Counted from the first letter of the stretch, positions 19,856-27,856 are shown. The stretch: 32,688 bases of DNA from Eubacterium sp. (GCA_016292095.1 JAEFAB010000020.1:1-32688), one strand, 5' to 3'. Notes: generated from the letters alone by a model not told the origin. Program-made: numbers and translations.

Positions 19856-20281
19856 TTAGTCTTCTACCTTAATTCCCATACTTCTAGCTGTTCCAGCGAT
19901 CATGCTCATTGCTGATTCAATAGATGCAGCATTTAAATCCTTCATCTTTGTTTCAGCGATCTGCTGTAAATCTGCCTTAGAAATTGTAGCAACCTGTTCT
20001 TTTAAAGAGTTGCCTGCACCCTTCTGGATTTTACAAGCTTTCTTTAATAATACTGCTGCTGGAGGAGTCTTTGTAATAAAACTAAAACTCTTATCCTGGT
20101 AAACAGTGATAACTACAGGAATAATCATACCTGGCTGATCAGCTGTTCTTGCGTTAAAGTCCTTTGTGAACTGAACGATGTTAAGTCCCCACTGTCCAAG
20201 TGCAGGACCAACTGGTGGAGCTGGTGTTGCTTTTCCAGCTTCGATCTGCAATTTAATGTAACCTTCTACTTTCTTTGCCAC
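19856..20281 (-). CDS. rplK: 50S ribosomal protein L11
   Basis: 141 residues, normal length. It lies at the GTPase-associated centre of the large subunit. The N-terminal domain shows [37 protein letters not shown], and the C-terminal rRNA-binding domain has [20 protein letters not shown] and [14 protein letters not shown]. The start codon is GTG, supported by AGGAGGTG upstream and by the conserved MAKK beginning. It follows nusG after a 124-nt leader that carries the first L1-like RNA element. No clear promoter was seen in that leader, so transcription probably continues from the rpmG promoter. Confidence 0.98.
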   Translation of the reverse strand: MAKKVEGYIKLQIEAGKATPAPPVGPALGQWGLNIVQFTKDFNARTADQPGMIIPVVITVYQDKSFSFITKTPPAAVLLKKACKIQKGAGNSLKEQVATISKADLQQIAETKMKDLNAASIESAMSMIAGTARSMGIKVED

Positions 20282-20302
20282 TTTTGTGCACCTCCTAAAA
20301 TT

Positions 20303-20328
20303 GTGGTATTATCGGGAATCCCTCCCAC
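20303..20328 (-). promoter_or_regulatory. L1-binding-like RNA element in the rplK leader
   Basis: The minus strand reads GTGGGAGGGATTCCCG, then ATAATACCAC. The outer GTGG/CCAC stem, internal loop and inner GGG/CCC helix resemble the 23S rRNA L1 stalk. L1 represses the L11-L1 operon in several bacteria by binding such a site before rplK. A 7-bp hairpin (GCTCTGC/GCAGGGC) lies just 5' of it. Confidence 0.75.
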
Positions 20329-20405
20329 TGCCCTGCAATGCAGAGCTCTATGAGCAAAACTGCTCTCTTAAAACCCTAAGGTCTTAATTCAAATTTGTTA
20401 TGAAC

Positions 20406-20924
20406 TTAGTTCATTTTCTTTACTTCGGCAAAACCTAATTCTACCGGAGTTTCTCTACCAAACATATCGACATTAATCGTAACTGTCTGACGACCTTCAT
20501 CAATTCTCTTGATAACTCCTGCTGTACCTGCCCATACACCTGCAATTACTGCAACGGTATCGCCGACAACAAAGTCAATTTCAATTTTATCCTTCTTAAT
20601 GCCTAATGTAAGCATTTCTCTATCTGTCAAAGGAACCGGTTTTGATCCTGGTCCAACAAACCCTGTTACACCTCTGGTATTTCGAACAACGTACCATGTA
20701 TCATCATTCATTACCATGTTAATCAGAACATAGCCCGGGAATAATTTCTTTTCAGAAACTTTTCTCACACCGTTTTTCAATTCAACAACTTCCTGTGTTG
20801 GAACTGAAACTTCTAAGATCTGATCCTGCAATTTTCTATTTTCGATAGTCTGTTCAATATTAGTTTTAACCTTGTTCTCATAACCTGAATAGGTATGAAC
20901 AACGTACCAATTTGCTTCTGACAT
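20406..20924 (-). CDS. nusG: Transcription termination/antitermination factor NusG
   Basis: 172 residues, typical bacterial NusG. The N-terminal NGN domain (ANWYVVHTYSGYENKVKTNIEQ...LFPGYVLINMVMNDDTWYVVRNTRGVTGFVG) binds the RNA polymerase clamp. The C-terminal KOW domain is at about 117-170 (FVVGDTVAVIAGVWAGTAGVIKRID) and contacts ribosomal protein S10 or Rho. It affects pausing and transcription-translation coupling. It follows secE after 24 nt in the standard rpmG-secE-nusG order. Confidence 0.98.
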   Translation of the reverse strand: MSEANWYVVHTYSGYENKVKTNIEQTIENRKLQDQILEVSVPTQEVVELKNGVRKVSEKKLFPGYVLINMVMNDDTWYVVRNTRGVTGFVGPGSKPVPLTDREMLTLGIKKDKIEIDFVVGDTVAVIAGVWAGTAGVIKRIDEGRQTVTINVDMFGRETPVELGFAEVKKMN

Positions 20925-20948
20925 CTAATCACCTCATTTTTCTTATTA

Positions 20949-21146
20949 CTATATAATCTTACCTAATACTAACTGAATAAGGCTGTCAACCATTGCAATA
21001 AGAACACCAATGATAAGAGTAACAATAATAACTGTAACTGTCTGTCTGATTACAGTCGGCTTTTCAGGCCAGATGATTCTGCTGTACTCACCTTTAAGTC
21101 CAGCCCACCATGCTTTGAAGCCTTTCTTTTCTTTCTTGTCTGCCAT
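20949..21146 (-). CDS. secE: Preprotein translocase subunit SecE
   Basis: 65 residues from the ATG giving MADKKEKKG, with GGAGG 7 nt upstream. The ATG at 21164 overlaps that site. It is the short single-helix form of SecE found in Gram-positive bacteria: an amphipathic segment (WWAGLKGEYSRIIWPEKPTVIRQ) and one transmembrane helix at about residues 36-60. It clamps SecY in the protein-export channel. It lies between rpmG and nusG. Confidence 0.95.
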   Translation of the reverse strand: MADKKEKKGFKAWWAGLKGEYSRIIWPEKPTVIRQTVTVIIVTLIIGVLIAMVDSLIQLVLGKII

Positions 21147-21169
21147 CTTTATTCCTCCATTCACTAAAA

Positions 21170-21319
21170 CTACTTTGTTTCCTTGTGTAATGTATGTTTC
21201 TGGCAGAATTTACAATACTTCTTTGTTTCAACTCTGTCTGGATGAGTCTTCTTATCCTTTGTTGTATTGTAATTACGCTGCTTACATTCTGTACATTCTA
21301 ATGTAATCTTTGTTCTCAT
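21170..21319 (-). CDS. rpmG: 50S ribosomal protein L33
   Basis: 49 residues read from the minus strand, beginning [17 protein letters not shown] and ending HTLHKETK. It has the zinc-binding form of L33 with C9, C12, C36 and C39 (CTEC and CKFC). The start has GGAGG about 8 nt upstream, and the stop lies 23 nt before secE. It is the first gene of the rpmG-secE-nusG-rplK-rplA unit. Zinc-containing L33 is usually the zinc-replete form. Confidence 0.97.
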   Translation of the reverse strand: MRTKITLECTECKQRNYNTTKDKKTHPDRVETKKYCKFCQKHTLHKETK

Positions 21320-21399
21320 GAGTTTCACCTCCGCATTTTTTTCTATATGAAAGTCTATTTTTTTACAGCATAAAAAAAAGACTTACCGCCTGTCTAACA

Positions 21400-21428
21400 A
21401 ATATAACATGAAAATCAATACACGTCAA
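21400..21428 (-). promoter_or_regulatory. Sigma-A promoter for rpmG-secE-nusG(-rplKA)
   Basis: On the minus strand TTGACG (complement of 21423-21428), a 17-nt spacer and TATATT (complement of 21400-21405). The untranslated leader before rpmG is about 75 nt. Confidence 0.85.
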
Positions 21429-21443
21429 CAATATTTTTTCAAC

Positions 21444-21483
21444 AATTCGGCCGCGGTTTCTTTCCGCCTTCCACGGCCGAATT
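21444..21483 (-). terminator. Strong hairpin after the comF-like gene, possible terminator
   Basis: A 13-bp stem pairs 21444-21456 (AATTCGGCCGCGG) with 21471-21483, with one T/G position and a 14-nt loop. It lies directly after the comF-like stop and before the rpmG promoter. It lacks a T tract on the minus strand (GTTGAAAAAAT follows), so it may act poorly as an intrinsic terminator or mainly stabilise the mRNA end. Confidence 0.5.
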
Positions 21484-21489
21484 CTTCTC

Positions 21490-22203
21490 TTAATCTTTTC
21501 CTGATGCAATACACAAAAAGAAGACCTTTTCCACTCCCGCCTTTTTCAACAAACCCGCGCAGGCATTCATCGTACTTCCTGTTGTATAAATATCATCCAC
21601 CAACAAAATCGTCCTAAACTGCTTTGCCTGTTCCCGATTCACGCCAAAGGCGTTTTTTAAATTGTTATATCGGCGTTCATCCGTTAATCCTTTTTGCGGT
21701 TTTGTATTTTTCTTTCTTATTAGTAAATCCCTGCACAAAGGAATACCGGTTCGCTTGGCAAGGCTTCTTCCAAACACCTCTGCCTGATTGTATCCTCTCC
21801 TTTGTTCCTTCTTCCGATACATAGGAACCGGAACAATGCACTCCGGCTTCCATTCCAGCAACCGTTCGCCACACGCCCTTAGTGCTTCTTCACCATAATA
21901 ATCGGCATAGACTCTGGCGTTTTCATATTTGAACTGATGAAGGGACTTTCTGAGTTTTCCTTCATAAACAAAAATCGAAGCTCCCTGTTCAAATTGATGG
22001 TTTGTTTTTTTGCAGTCCTTGCAGATAATCTTTTCTCCGCTTTCCAGTCTCTTTCCGCATTGATTGCAAAACGGCGCTTTGATTACTACCACTTCTCTTT
22101 TGCAGGTTTCACAGAGTTCTTCTTCCTTCCGAAGAATTTCCCCACAGCAGGGACAGACTTTCGGGAAGAACACCCCAATCAGTTTTTCAAAAAAGTTTTT
22201 CAT
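21490..22203 (-). CDS. comF: ComF-family phosphoribosyltransferase-like protein
   Basis: 237 residues. The N-terminal double zinc ribbon is at about residues 17-65 (CPCCGEIL, CETC, CNQCG, CKDC). The C-terminal PRTase-type domain has the PRPP-loop motif ILLVDDIYTTGSTMN near residues 199-213. ComF works with ComFA in moving single-stranded DNA during natural transformation, and related proteins (GntX) occur more widely. No comFA is present in the window. It follows recD2 after 12 nt and is probably cotranscribed with it, which fits a shared role in DNA handling. Confidence 0.9.
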   Translation of the reverse strand: MKNFFEKLIGVFFPKVCPCCGEILRKEEELCETCKREVVVIKAPFCNQCGKRLESGEKIICKDCKKTNHQFEQGASIFVYEGKLRKSLHQFKYENARVYADYYGEEALRACGERLLEWKPECIVPVPMYRKKEQRRGYNQAEVFGRSLAKRTGIPLCRDLLIRKKNTKPQKGLTDERRYNNLKNAFGVNREQAKQFRTILLVDDIYTTGSTMNACAGLLKKAGVEKVFFLCIASGKD

Positions 22204-22215
22204 GATTCCCCTTCT

Positions 22216-24459
22216 TTAATAATTCACAATCTGCCACTTCAATCCGGAATAACGTTTATGCTGGTCTTCATTATGAATCATACTCTGGAACATTTCCTTT
22301 CTTCCCACAATACACACACAGGACTTTGCTCTCGTCACTCCGGTGTAAAGCAGATTCCTCGTCATCAGCATCGATGTTCCGGAAACCAACGGTATAATTA
22401 CCGCCGGATATTCACTACCCTGAGACTTATGAATGGTTACCGCATAAGCAAGTTCCAACTCTTCCGCCTGTTTGGTGTCATACGTCACATAACGGTTATC
22501 ATCGAATCGAACTTCTATGTAATTGGTGTGATTGTTAATTAATGTAATCACTCCCATATCTCCGTTAAATACACCGGTGCCGGAATCCACATAACGACCG
22601 GTATCAGTTCGTTGCTCCCAATCCAATTGATAATTGTTTTTAATCTGCATGACTTTATCTCCCTCTCGGAAGATTACGCCCCCAATTTCTCTTTCCTGTT
22701 TGTCCGCGGATTGAGGATTCATATATTTTTGCAGATACGGATTCAGGGAATTGACTCCGAGAATTCCGTTTCGCATTGGCGTCAGCACCTGAATATCCAT
22801 TGCCGGTGCACCAACGTAATCCGGCAGTTTGCTCAGAAGTAATCCCACCGTGGCATTCAATGCCATCTGCGCATTTTCTCTTTCTATATATAAGAAGTCT
22901 TTCGTGCTGTTATCCAATGCCACTTCTTCACCGGCATTGATTTTATGAGCATTCATAACTATTCCGCTTTCCCCTGCCTGGCGGAAAACCTTCGTCAATC
23001 GGACAACGCTAAAGCACTCGGAATCAATCATATCTTTTAATACGTTTCCCGGTCCCACACTTGCCAACTGATTCACGTCTCCTACAAAGACAATTCTTGT
23101 TCCAATGCTGACTGCACGAAGCAATGCATGCATCAGAAAGGTATCTACCATGGACATTTCGTCCACAATAACCACATCCGTTTCCAATGGATTTTCTTCA
23201 TTGCGTCCAAATCTCGCATCCACCTGTTCTGTTTCAGACCCACCGGAAATTTCCAGCATTCTGTGAATCGTTCTGGCATCATGACCGGTAGCTTCCGTCA
23301 TTCGTTTTGCCGCACGACCGGTCGGAGCCGCCAGACTGACTTTCAATCCATCCGACTCAAACATCTGAATAATAGCATTGATTGTTGTGGTTTTTCCGGT
23401 TCCCGGTCCTCCGGTAATAATGGAAACACCATTGTTCTGTGTCTGAATCACTGCCTGTTTTTGCAGGTCATCCAAATGAACGCCTGTCAGTTTTTCAATG
23501 GTGTCCATTTTCACACCGATAATATATTCATCTTCCGGCGTTGAAATATTCAACTCCAAAAGCATTCTGGCAATATTCAGTTCTGTATAATAGAAAGAAG
23601 ACAGGAAAACCGCTTCCTGGTTTTCAATCTCTTTCACAATTAATTTCTTTTCCAACACCAGTTCCGTGAAACAATTGTCCAGCAAATCCATATTGTAGGT
23701 TCCGTCCGGATTCATATATTGATCCCGCAATCCCAACAAATTCACTGTTTGCTCCACCAACTGCCCTTTCGGAAGATATGTATGTCCTAAAGAAGATGCA
23801 TCCGTCAAGGCATAACACATTCCGCTCTTAATTCGGATTGTTGCATCTACAGCCACCCCCGCATGTCTGGCAATCTCATCAGCTGTTTTGAAGCCAATCC
23901 CCGTTACGTCATCCGCCAGCTGATAGGGATTTTTCTGAATAATCTCGTAGATTTTTCCACCATACAAACTAAAAAGCCTTGCGCTCAACGCCGGTGTAAT
24001 ATTGTACCCCTGAAGAAACATCATGGCGTCTCTCATATCTTTCTTTTCTTCAATCTGTTGACAAATATCCATGGCTTTATGAATCGTAATTCCTCGAATG
24101 TCTGCCAGCAGTTCCGGTTCTTCTTCGATCACACGGATGGTATCTTCCCCAAACTTGTCCACAATTCTGTCCGCCATCACTGCACCGATTCCTTTAATTG
24201 CTCCGGAACCCAAATATCTTCGAATGGAGTGTTCGTCCGTAGCCGGCACAATCCGATAGCCGGTAACTTTAATTTGTTCACCGTAAATATCATGAAAAGT
24301 TTCTTCGCCTTCAATTTCCATGTATTCGCCCGGTCCCACATATCCAAAGACACCCGTACAGGTAATATTCTTTTTGCCGCACAGCAATGTCAAAACCGTG
24401 AAGCCGTTATCTTCATTTCTAAATGTAATATTTTCAACATATCCGCTTATGGTTTTCAT
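22216..24459 (-). CDS. recD2: RecD2-type 5'-3' DNA helicase
   Basis: 747 residues, as expected for RecD2 (YrrC) enzymes that act without RecBC. The N-terminal OB-like and helix-hairpin-helix region is at about 1-210 (YLGSGAIKGIGAVMADRIV, TGIGFKTADEIA). The Walker A motif GGPGTGKTT is near residue 347, Walker B VIVDEMSMVDT near 430, and the C-terminal superfamily 1 motif AYAVTIHKSQGSEYPAVIIPL near 670, followed by LLYTGVTRAK. It unwinds DNA and contributes to repair and replication-fork processing in Firmicutes. It forms an operon with the comF-like gene downstream. Mbl and a terminator lie upstream. Confidence 0.97.
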   Translation of the reverse strand: MKTISGYVENITFRNEDNGFTVLTLLCGKKNITCTGVFGYVGPGEYMEIEGEETFHDIYGEQIKVTGYRIVPATDEHSIRRYLGSGAIKGIGAVMADRIVDKFGEDTIRVIEEEPELLADIRGITIHKAMDICQQIEEKKDMRDAMMFLQGYNITPALSARLFSLYGGKIYEIIQKNPYQLADDVTGIGFKTADEIARHAGVAVDATIRIKSGMCYALTDASSLGHTYLPKGQLVEQTVNLLGLRDQYMNPDGTYNMDLLDNCFTELVLEKKLIVKEIENQEAVFLSSFYYTELNIARMLLELNISTPEDEYIIGVKMDTIEKLTGVHLDDLQKQAVIQTQNNGVSIITGGPGTGKTTTINAIIQMFESDGLKVSLAAPTGRAAKRMTEATGHDARTIHRMLEISGGSETEQVDARFGRNEENPLETDVVIVDEMSMVDTFLMHALLRAVSIGTRIVFVGDVNQLASVGPGNVLKDMIDSECFSVVRLTKVFRQAGESGIVMNAHKINAGEEVALDNSTKDFLYIERENAQMALNATVGLLLSKLPDYVGAPAMDIQVLTPMRNGILGVNSLNPYLQKYMNPQSADKQEREIGGVIFREGDKVMQIKNNYQLDWEQRTDTGRYVDSGTGVFNGDMGVITLINNHTNYIEVRFDDNRYVTYDTKQAEELELAYAVTIHKSQGSEYPAVIIPLVSGTSMLMTRNLLYTGVTRAKSCVCIVGRKEMFQSMIHNEDQHKRYSGLKWQIVNY

Positions 24460-24513
24460 ATTACTTTCCTACTTCTCATTCCTAAATCAACAGGTTCCTT
24501 AAAAGAATAAGAA

Positions 24514-24533
24514 AGCCATCCCTTCGGACGACT
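24514..24533 (-). terminator. Terminator after mbl/mreB
   Basis: On the minus strand the stem AGTCGTCC/GGATGGCT has 8 pairs, two of them G-U, and a GAAG loop. It is followed by TTCTTATTCTTTT. It lies 13 nt after the mreB-family stop codon. Confidence 0.75.
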
Positions 24534-24546
24534 ATCTTATCTGAAT

Positions 24547-25545
24547 TTATTCTTTATTCTGTTCATCAATTACATCAATATACTGACCCGTTCCAATCGC
24601 CACTGCAGTCATCGGGTCTTCCGCAGTCATAACATTGATTCCTGTCTTGGACTCAATCAATTCATCCAATCCTCTTAAAAGGCATCCGCCACCGGTAAGA
24701 ACAATTCCTCTTACCGCAATATCCGCAGCCAATTCCGGTGGAGTTTTTTCCAAAACTCTGTGAACTGCTTCAACAATGCTGTTTGTAGCATCTCTTAATG
24801 CTTCTTCTGTTTCATCCGAAGTTACTTCAACCGTTTTCGGAAGTCCTGTAACGAGATTTCGTCCTCGCACTTCCATCTTTTCTGTTTCAGTCTTTTTGAA
24901 ACAGGTTCCGATTCCGATTTTAATTTCTTCTGCGGTTCTTTCTCCAATTAACAGATTATGTTTCTTTCTCATATGACGAATAATCGCTTCGTCAAAGTCA
25001 TCGCCGGCCACCTTTACAGAAGTACTTACAACAGTTCCTCCCAAAGAGATTACCGCAATATCCGTTGTACCACCACCGATATCAACAATCATATTTCCGC
25101 AAGGCTTCTGGATTTCAATGCCGGAACCGATTGCTGCTGCCAAAGGTTCCTCTACTGTAAATACCTGTCTTGCTCCTGCCTGATATGCAGCATCCTCAAC
25201 GGCTTTCTTTTCAACTTCTGTCGCCTCACTTGGGATGCAGATACAAATTCTTGGTTTTTTATAGGTACGTTTTCCAATAGACTTCTGAATAAAATAACGA
25301 ATCATCTGTTCTGTAATCGAATAGTTGGAAATAACGCCCTGCTTCATCGGACGAACTGCCAGAATATTTCCCGGTGTTCTTCCAATCATCAAACGTGCTT
25401 CTTCACCAACGGCCTTGATTTTTTCAGTATCCCGGTCAACTGCCACAACTGCCGGTTCCTTTAAAACCACACCTTTTCCTTTTATATAAACTAAAATACT
25501 AGCTGTTCCTAAATCTATACCAATGTCTGTATTAAACATACACAA
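24547..25545 (-). CDS. mbl: MreB/Mbl rod-shape actin homologue
   Basis: 332-residue bacterial actin that polymerises under the membrane and guides lateral cell-wall synthesis. The nucleotide site is intact: phosphate 1 IGIDLGTASILVYIKGKG (about residues 7-24), phosphate 2 DIGGGTTDIAVISLGG (about 162-177) and the adenosine motif GIVLTGGGCLLRG (about 285-297). The start has AAGGAG 8 nt upstream; the ATG two codons later is less well spaced. It is called Mbl rather than MreB because it lies after spoIIID, as mbl does in Bacillus, and no mreC or mreD is nearby. The paralogue assignment is inference. Confidence 0.9.
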   Translation of the reverse strand: MCMFNTDIGIDLGTASILVYIKGKGVVLKEPAVVAVDRDTEKIKAVGEEARLMIGRTPGNILAVRPMKQGVISNYSITEQMIRYFIQKSIGKRTYKKPRICICIPSEATEVEKKAVEDAAYQAGARQVFTVEEPLAAAIGSGIEIQKPCGNMIVDIGGGTTDIAVISLGGTVVSTSVKVAGDDFDEAIIRHMRKKHNLLIGERTAEEIKIGIGTCFKKTETEKMEVRGRNLVTGLPKTVEVTSDETEEALRDATNSIVEAVHRVLEKTPPELAADIAVRGIVLTGGGCLLRGLDELIESKTGINVMTAEDPMTAVAIGTGQYIDVIDEQNKE

Positions 25546-25872
25546 AACTCCTTTACGCGTAACCGCTTATCTAATTTCGTATGTTATTATCATATCCATA
25601 CCATTATAAAGTATAACAATTTTTTGCAAATCTGTACATTATTAATTATGAAAAAAGGAAGAAAACACATTTTTTGATTGAATTTGACACAATTAATAAT
25701 TTTTTAACAATTTGTTCATATTCGTTTCACTTTTCTATCTTATTCTTTAATAGTACCATCACATTTGGTACAACATAGTTGAATACGTCATACCCTATTG
25801 GCGTATTTTAAGTTTTTCATACTCAACCTAGAGGGTGAAATTCCCTCTAGGTCCCCCGTAAACAATGCCTTG
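25546..25872. other. 327-nt structured spacer between spoIIID and mbl
   Basis: No convincing gene. It holds the mbl promoter region near the left end and a run of inverted repeats to the right: GTACCA/TGGTAC (about 25753-25771), AATACG/CGTATT (about 25782-25807) and ACCTAGAGGG/CCCTCTAGGT (25826-25835 with 25843-25852). A 9-bp stem (25867-25875 with 25881-25889) overlaps the spoIIID stop codon. On the plus strand this last stem is followed by TTTTCTTTTTC, which would suit a terminator in that direction. Confidence 0.5.
25603..25630 (-). promoter_or_regulatory. Possible promoter for mbl
   Basis: The minus strand shows a perfect TATAAT (complement of 25603-25608) preceded by TTTGCA at 16 nt or TTGCAA at 15 nt spacing. 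The leader would be about 50 nt. Confidence 0.4.
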
Positions 25873-26127
25873 CTATTTTGTAGCAAGGCTTTTCTTTTTC
25901 TTTGTGGCCATTCCACCCCGAATGTGCCGCTCTTCTTTATTCTTATCGAGGACTTTCCGAACAGCTGCAGCAAGTCTCCGGTCCACTTCCCATATCCGTT
26001 CCGATACATCTTTATGTACCGTACTCTTGCTGGTTCCTCTGTGCTGTGCACAATCCCTCACCGTGGAACGATGCTCCACAATATATCCCGCATTCTCAAG
26101 AACTCTTTTTTCAATATAATCTTTCAA
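25873..26127 (-). CDS. spoIIID: Sporulation transcriptional regulator SpoIIID
   Basis: 84 residues from a TTG start (read as fMet-KDYIEKRVLENAGYIV), close to the usual family length. It is a mother-cell DNA-binding protein that adjusts the sigma-E regulon during sporulation. The helix-turn-helix is STVRDCAQHRGTSKSTVHKDVSERI (about residues 21-45), and the conserved tail is KEERHIRGGMATKKK. An open frame runs up to an ATG at 26226, but that would start upstream of the sigma-E-like promoter and inside the preceding gene, so the TTG is preferred. The ribosome binding site before the TTG is weak. It lies before mbl, as in Bacillus. Confidence 0.9.
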   Translation of the reverse strand: MKDYIEKRVLENAGYIVEHRSTVRDCAQHRGTSKSTVHKDVSERIWEVDRRLAAAVRKVLDKNKEERHIRGGMATKKKKSLATK

Positions 26128-26156
26128 GCATAATCCATATTCAGTTTCGTTAATAT

Positions 26157-26186
26157 ATTGTATGCAAAATGCTTTCTTTCTATCAC
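26157..26186 (-). promoter_or_regulatory. Sigma-E-like sporulation promoter of spoIIID
   Basis: On the minus strand CATACAAT (complement of 26157-26164) fits the sigma-E -10 consensus, and GTGATAGA (complement of 26179-26186), 14 nt upstream, is a partial -35 match. spoIIID is known to be sigma-E dependent in Bacillus. The start of transcription would be near 26150, about 23 nt before the TTG. Confidence 0.65.
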
Positions 26187-26191
26187 TTGAA

Positions 26192-26836
26192 TTAATTTCG
26201 TTTGTAAATCTCCAGTCGGTCGCCATATCCTTTTTTCAAAATATCAAGGCACAGTTCCCGATAGACTTTCAGATTTTCCAGTTTGAAATTCTTCTGCATA
26301 ATTCCGGACTGCATTCGTTCCCGTTCAAAGAGTTTCCCTTTACGAAAGTCCAGACGCATCAATGCCGTTTCTCTGTCAACAAAATAAATCTTCTCCGCTT
26401 CTTCCAGAAAACGATCCGGAATGGTTGTACGAATTCCAATTCCCGTAATTTCCTTGAACTTCGGGTTCAGGCTTGCAAACCGTTTCAGATTGGCAGATGC
26501 ATATACGTCAATTCCATGTTCCAGCAAAACATCTACATCTTCATAGACGAAACTCTTTCGGTCTTTGTTCATCCCCGGCATCCCCAGTTCATCCATAACT
26601 ACCACATCCGGTTCCAGTTTAAGCAGCTTCTTTAAGGAGTATCGTCTGCGGAACAATCGTTTCACTCCATGATCCTTCATGGTCTGATTCATATCCCGGT
26701 GTTCTGAATTGAGGAAACCGATAACAACCGTTCTTCCGTCAGCCTGTTCCACAGCCTTTTGAACCATCAGATAACTCTTTCCGGCTCCCGGTGCATAGCT
26801 TGTAAAAATATACAGTTTTCCTCTCTTTCTCTCCAT
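26192..26836 (-). CDS. Orphan KdpD N-terminal-domain-like ATPase
   Basis: 214 residues resembling only the N-terminal cytoplasmic domain of the potassium-sensing kinase KdpD. There is a Walker A motif APGAGKSYLM (about residues 15-24), a Walker B-like stretch DVVVMDELG (about 77-85), and the KdpD-type segment EDVDVLLEHGIDVYASANLKRFASLN...ITGIGIRTTIPDRFLEEAEKIYFVD (about 99-153). The USP-like domain, transmembrane helices and histidine kinase are absent, and no remnants of them lie nearby, so this looks like a stand-alone gene rather than a broken kinase. It follows the WYL regulator after 16 nt and ends about 65 nt before spoIIID. Function is unknown; nucleotide-dependent signalling is inference. 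Confidence 0.7.
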   Translation of the reverse strand: MERKRGKLYIFTSYAPGAGKSYLMVQKAVEQADGRTVVIGFLNSEHRDMNQTMKDHGVKRLFRRRYSLKKLLKLEPDVVVMDELGMPGMNKDRKSFVYEDVDVLLEHGIDVYASANLKRFASLNPKFKEITGIGIRTTIPDRFLEEAEKIYFVDRETALMRLDFRKGKLFERERMQSGIMQKNFKLENLKVYRELCLDILKKGYGDRLEIYKRN

Positions 26837-26852
26837 AACCCATTCTCCAAAT

Positions 26853-27842
26853 TTATTGATACTGATTTCTTATCCGTTCCAATTCTTCTTTAAACTGATC
26901 AACTACAGAAACCGGTTCCAGAATTTTCACATCGGAACCCATGCCAATGAGCCAGCCAAAAAACATATTGCTGACGCTGACCTTCACATTGACCACAAAG
27001 GTATCCTCACCGCTTGGAATAATCATGACATCTTTTCCGAAGCGGTCCATCACTACACCGATTAAGCGATTCTTAAATTCCAATTTCACCACTTCCTCAC
27101 TGCCGGCAAACATACTGAAGACCTTTTTGGCATAAACCGCCATATCAAACTTTTCAAATTTATCCTTGCCGTCTCGAGGAACATCCATAGAGCGAATCTT
27201 CCTCATCTTATCCACACGGTAGTGCTTAATCAATCCGCTTTCCGCATCAAAAGCTACCATGTAATAGTTCTCATCATCCCACATCAATCCCCATGGACTG
27301 ATATTGGTCTTGTTTCCATTACGGCGCAATTCCATTTCTTTTTTCAGATTCCACTCATAATAGTCAAAAGAAATCTGACTGTTGGTATTAATTGCCTGAT
27401 TGATTTCGTCAATATTGTAATAAACGCTTTCATAATTGGTCTTAATCCGGTTTGCAACATAGACCTGTCGTTGCAATGCTGTTGCCTGATACTTGCTGGA
27501 CAACGCCTCAATCTTTTTAATTAGTTCATTGGATTTTTTCTCTGTAATAAACTTTGACGCCTGAACCGCATCCACCAACAGTTTTAATTCCGGCAATTCG
27601 AAATCGCGACTCAATAGGCAGTAGGTAACATTTCCCTTTTCCTTGTTCTTTACAATCTCATAACCATTATCATTCAACAGTGCAATATCTGAATAGATGG
27701 ATTTTCTTTCCGCGCGGATTTCCCTCTTTTCCAATTGACTGATAATATCGCTCATTGTAATCCCATGTTCTTCATCTGTATATTCCTTCAGGATTTCCAA
27801 CAGTGCAATCAATTTCATTTTTTGCTTCTCAGATTTTGCCAT
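26853..27842 (-). CDS. WYL-domain transcriptional regulator
   Basis: 329 residues. The N-terminal winged helix-turn-helix is at about residues 8-72 (KLIALLEILKEYTDEEHGITMSDIISQLEKREI, KSIYSDIALLNDNGYEIV). A WYL domain at about 140-240 (ISFDYYEW...NISPWGLMWDDENYYMVAFD...YRVDKMRKIRSM) is followed by a WCX-type C-terminal part (VVKLEFKNRLIGVVMDRFG). WYL domains are thought to sense small ligands or nucleic acid. GGAG lies upstream of the start. It follows greA after 14 nt and precedes the KdpD-N-like gene after 16 nt, so all three are probably one operon. The target genes are unknown. Confidence 0.88.
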   Translation of the reverse strand: MAKSEKQKMKLIALLEILKEYTDEEHGITMSDIISQLEKREIRAERKSIYSDIALLNDNGYEIVKNKEKGNVTYCLLSRDFELPELKLLVDAVQASKFITEKKSNELIKKIEALSSKYQATALQRQVYVANRIKTNYESVYYNIDEINQAINTNSQISFDYYEWNLKKEMELRRNGNKTNISPWGLMWDDENYYMVAFDAESGLIKHYRVDKMRKIRSMDVPRDGKDKFEKFDMAVYAKKVFSMFAGSEEVVKLEFKNRLIGVVMDRFGKDVMIIPSGEDTFVVNVKVSVSNMFFGWLIGMGSDVKILEPVSVVDQFKEELERIRNQYQ

Positions 27843-27856
27843 TTGCCTCTCCTTTT

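Noticed and set aside
26192..26836. KdpD-like gene as a pseudogene fragment
   Set aside because: The frame is intact with its own ribosome binding site and ordinary stop, and no remnants of a kinase or membrane domain lie downstream, where spoIIID begins.
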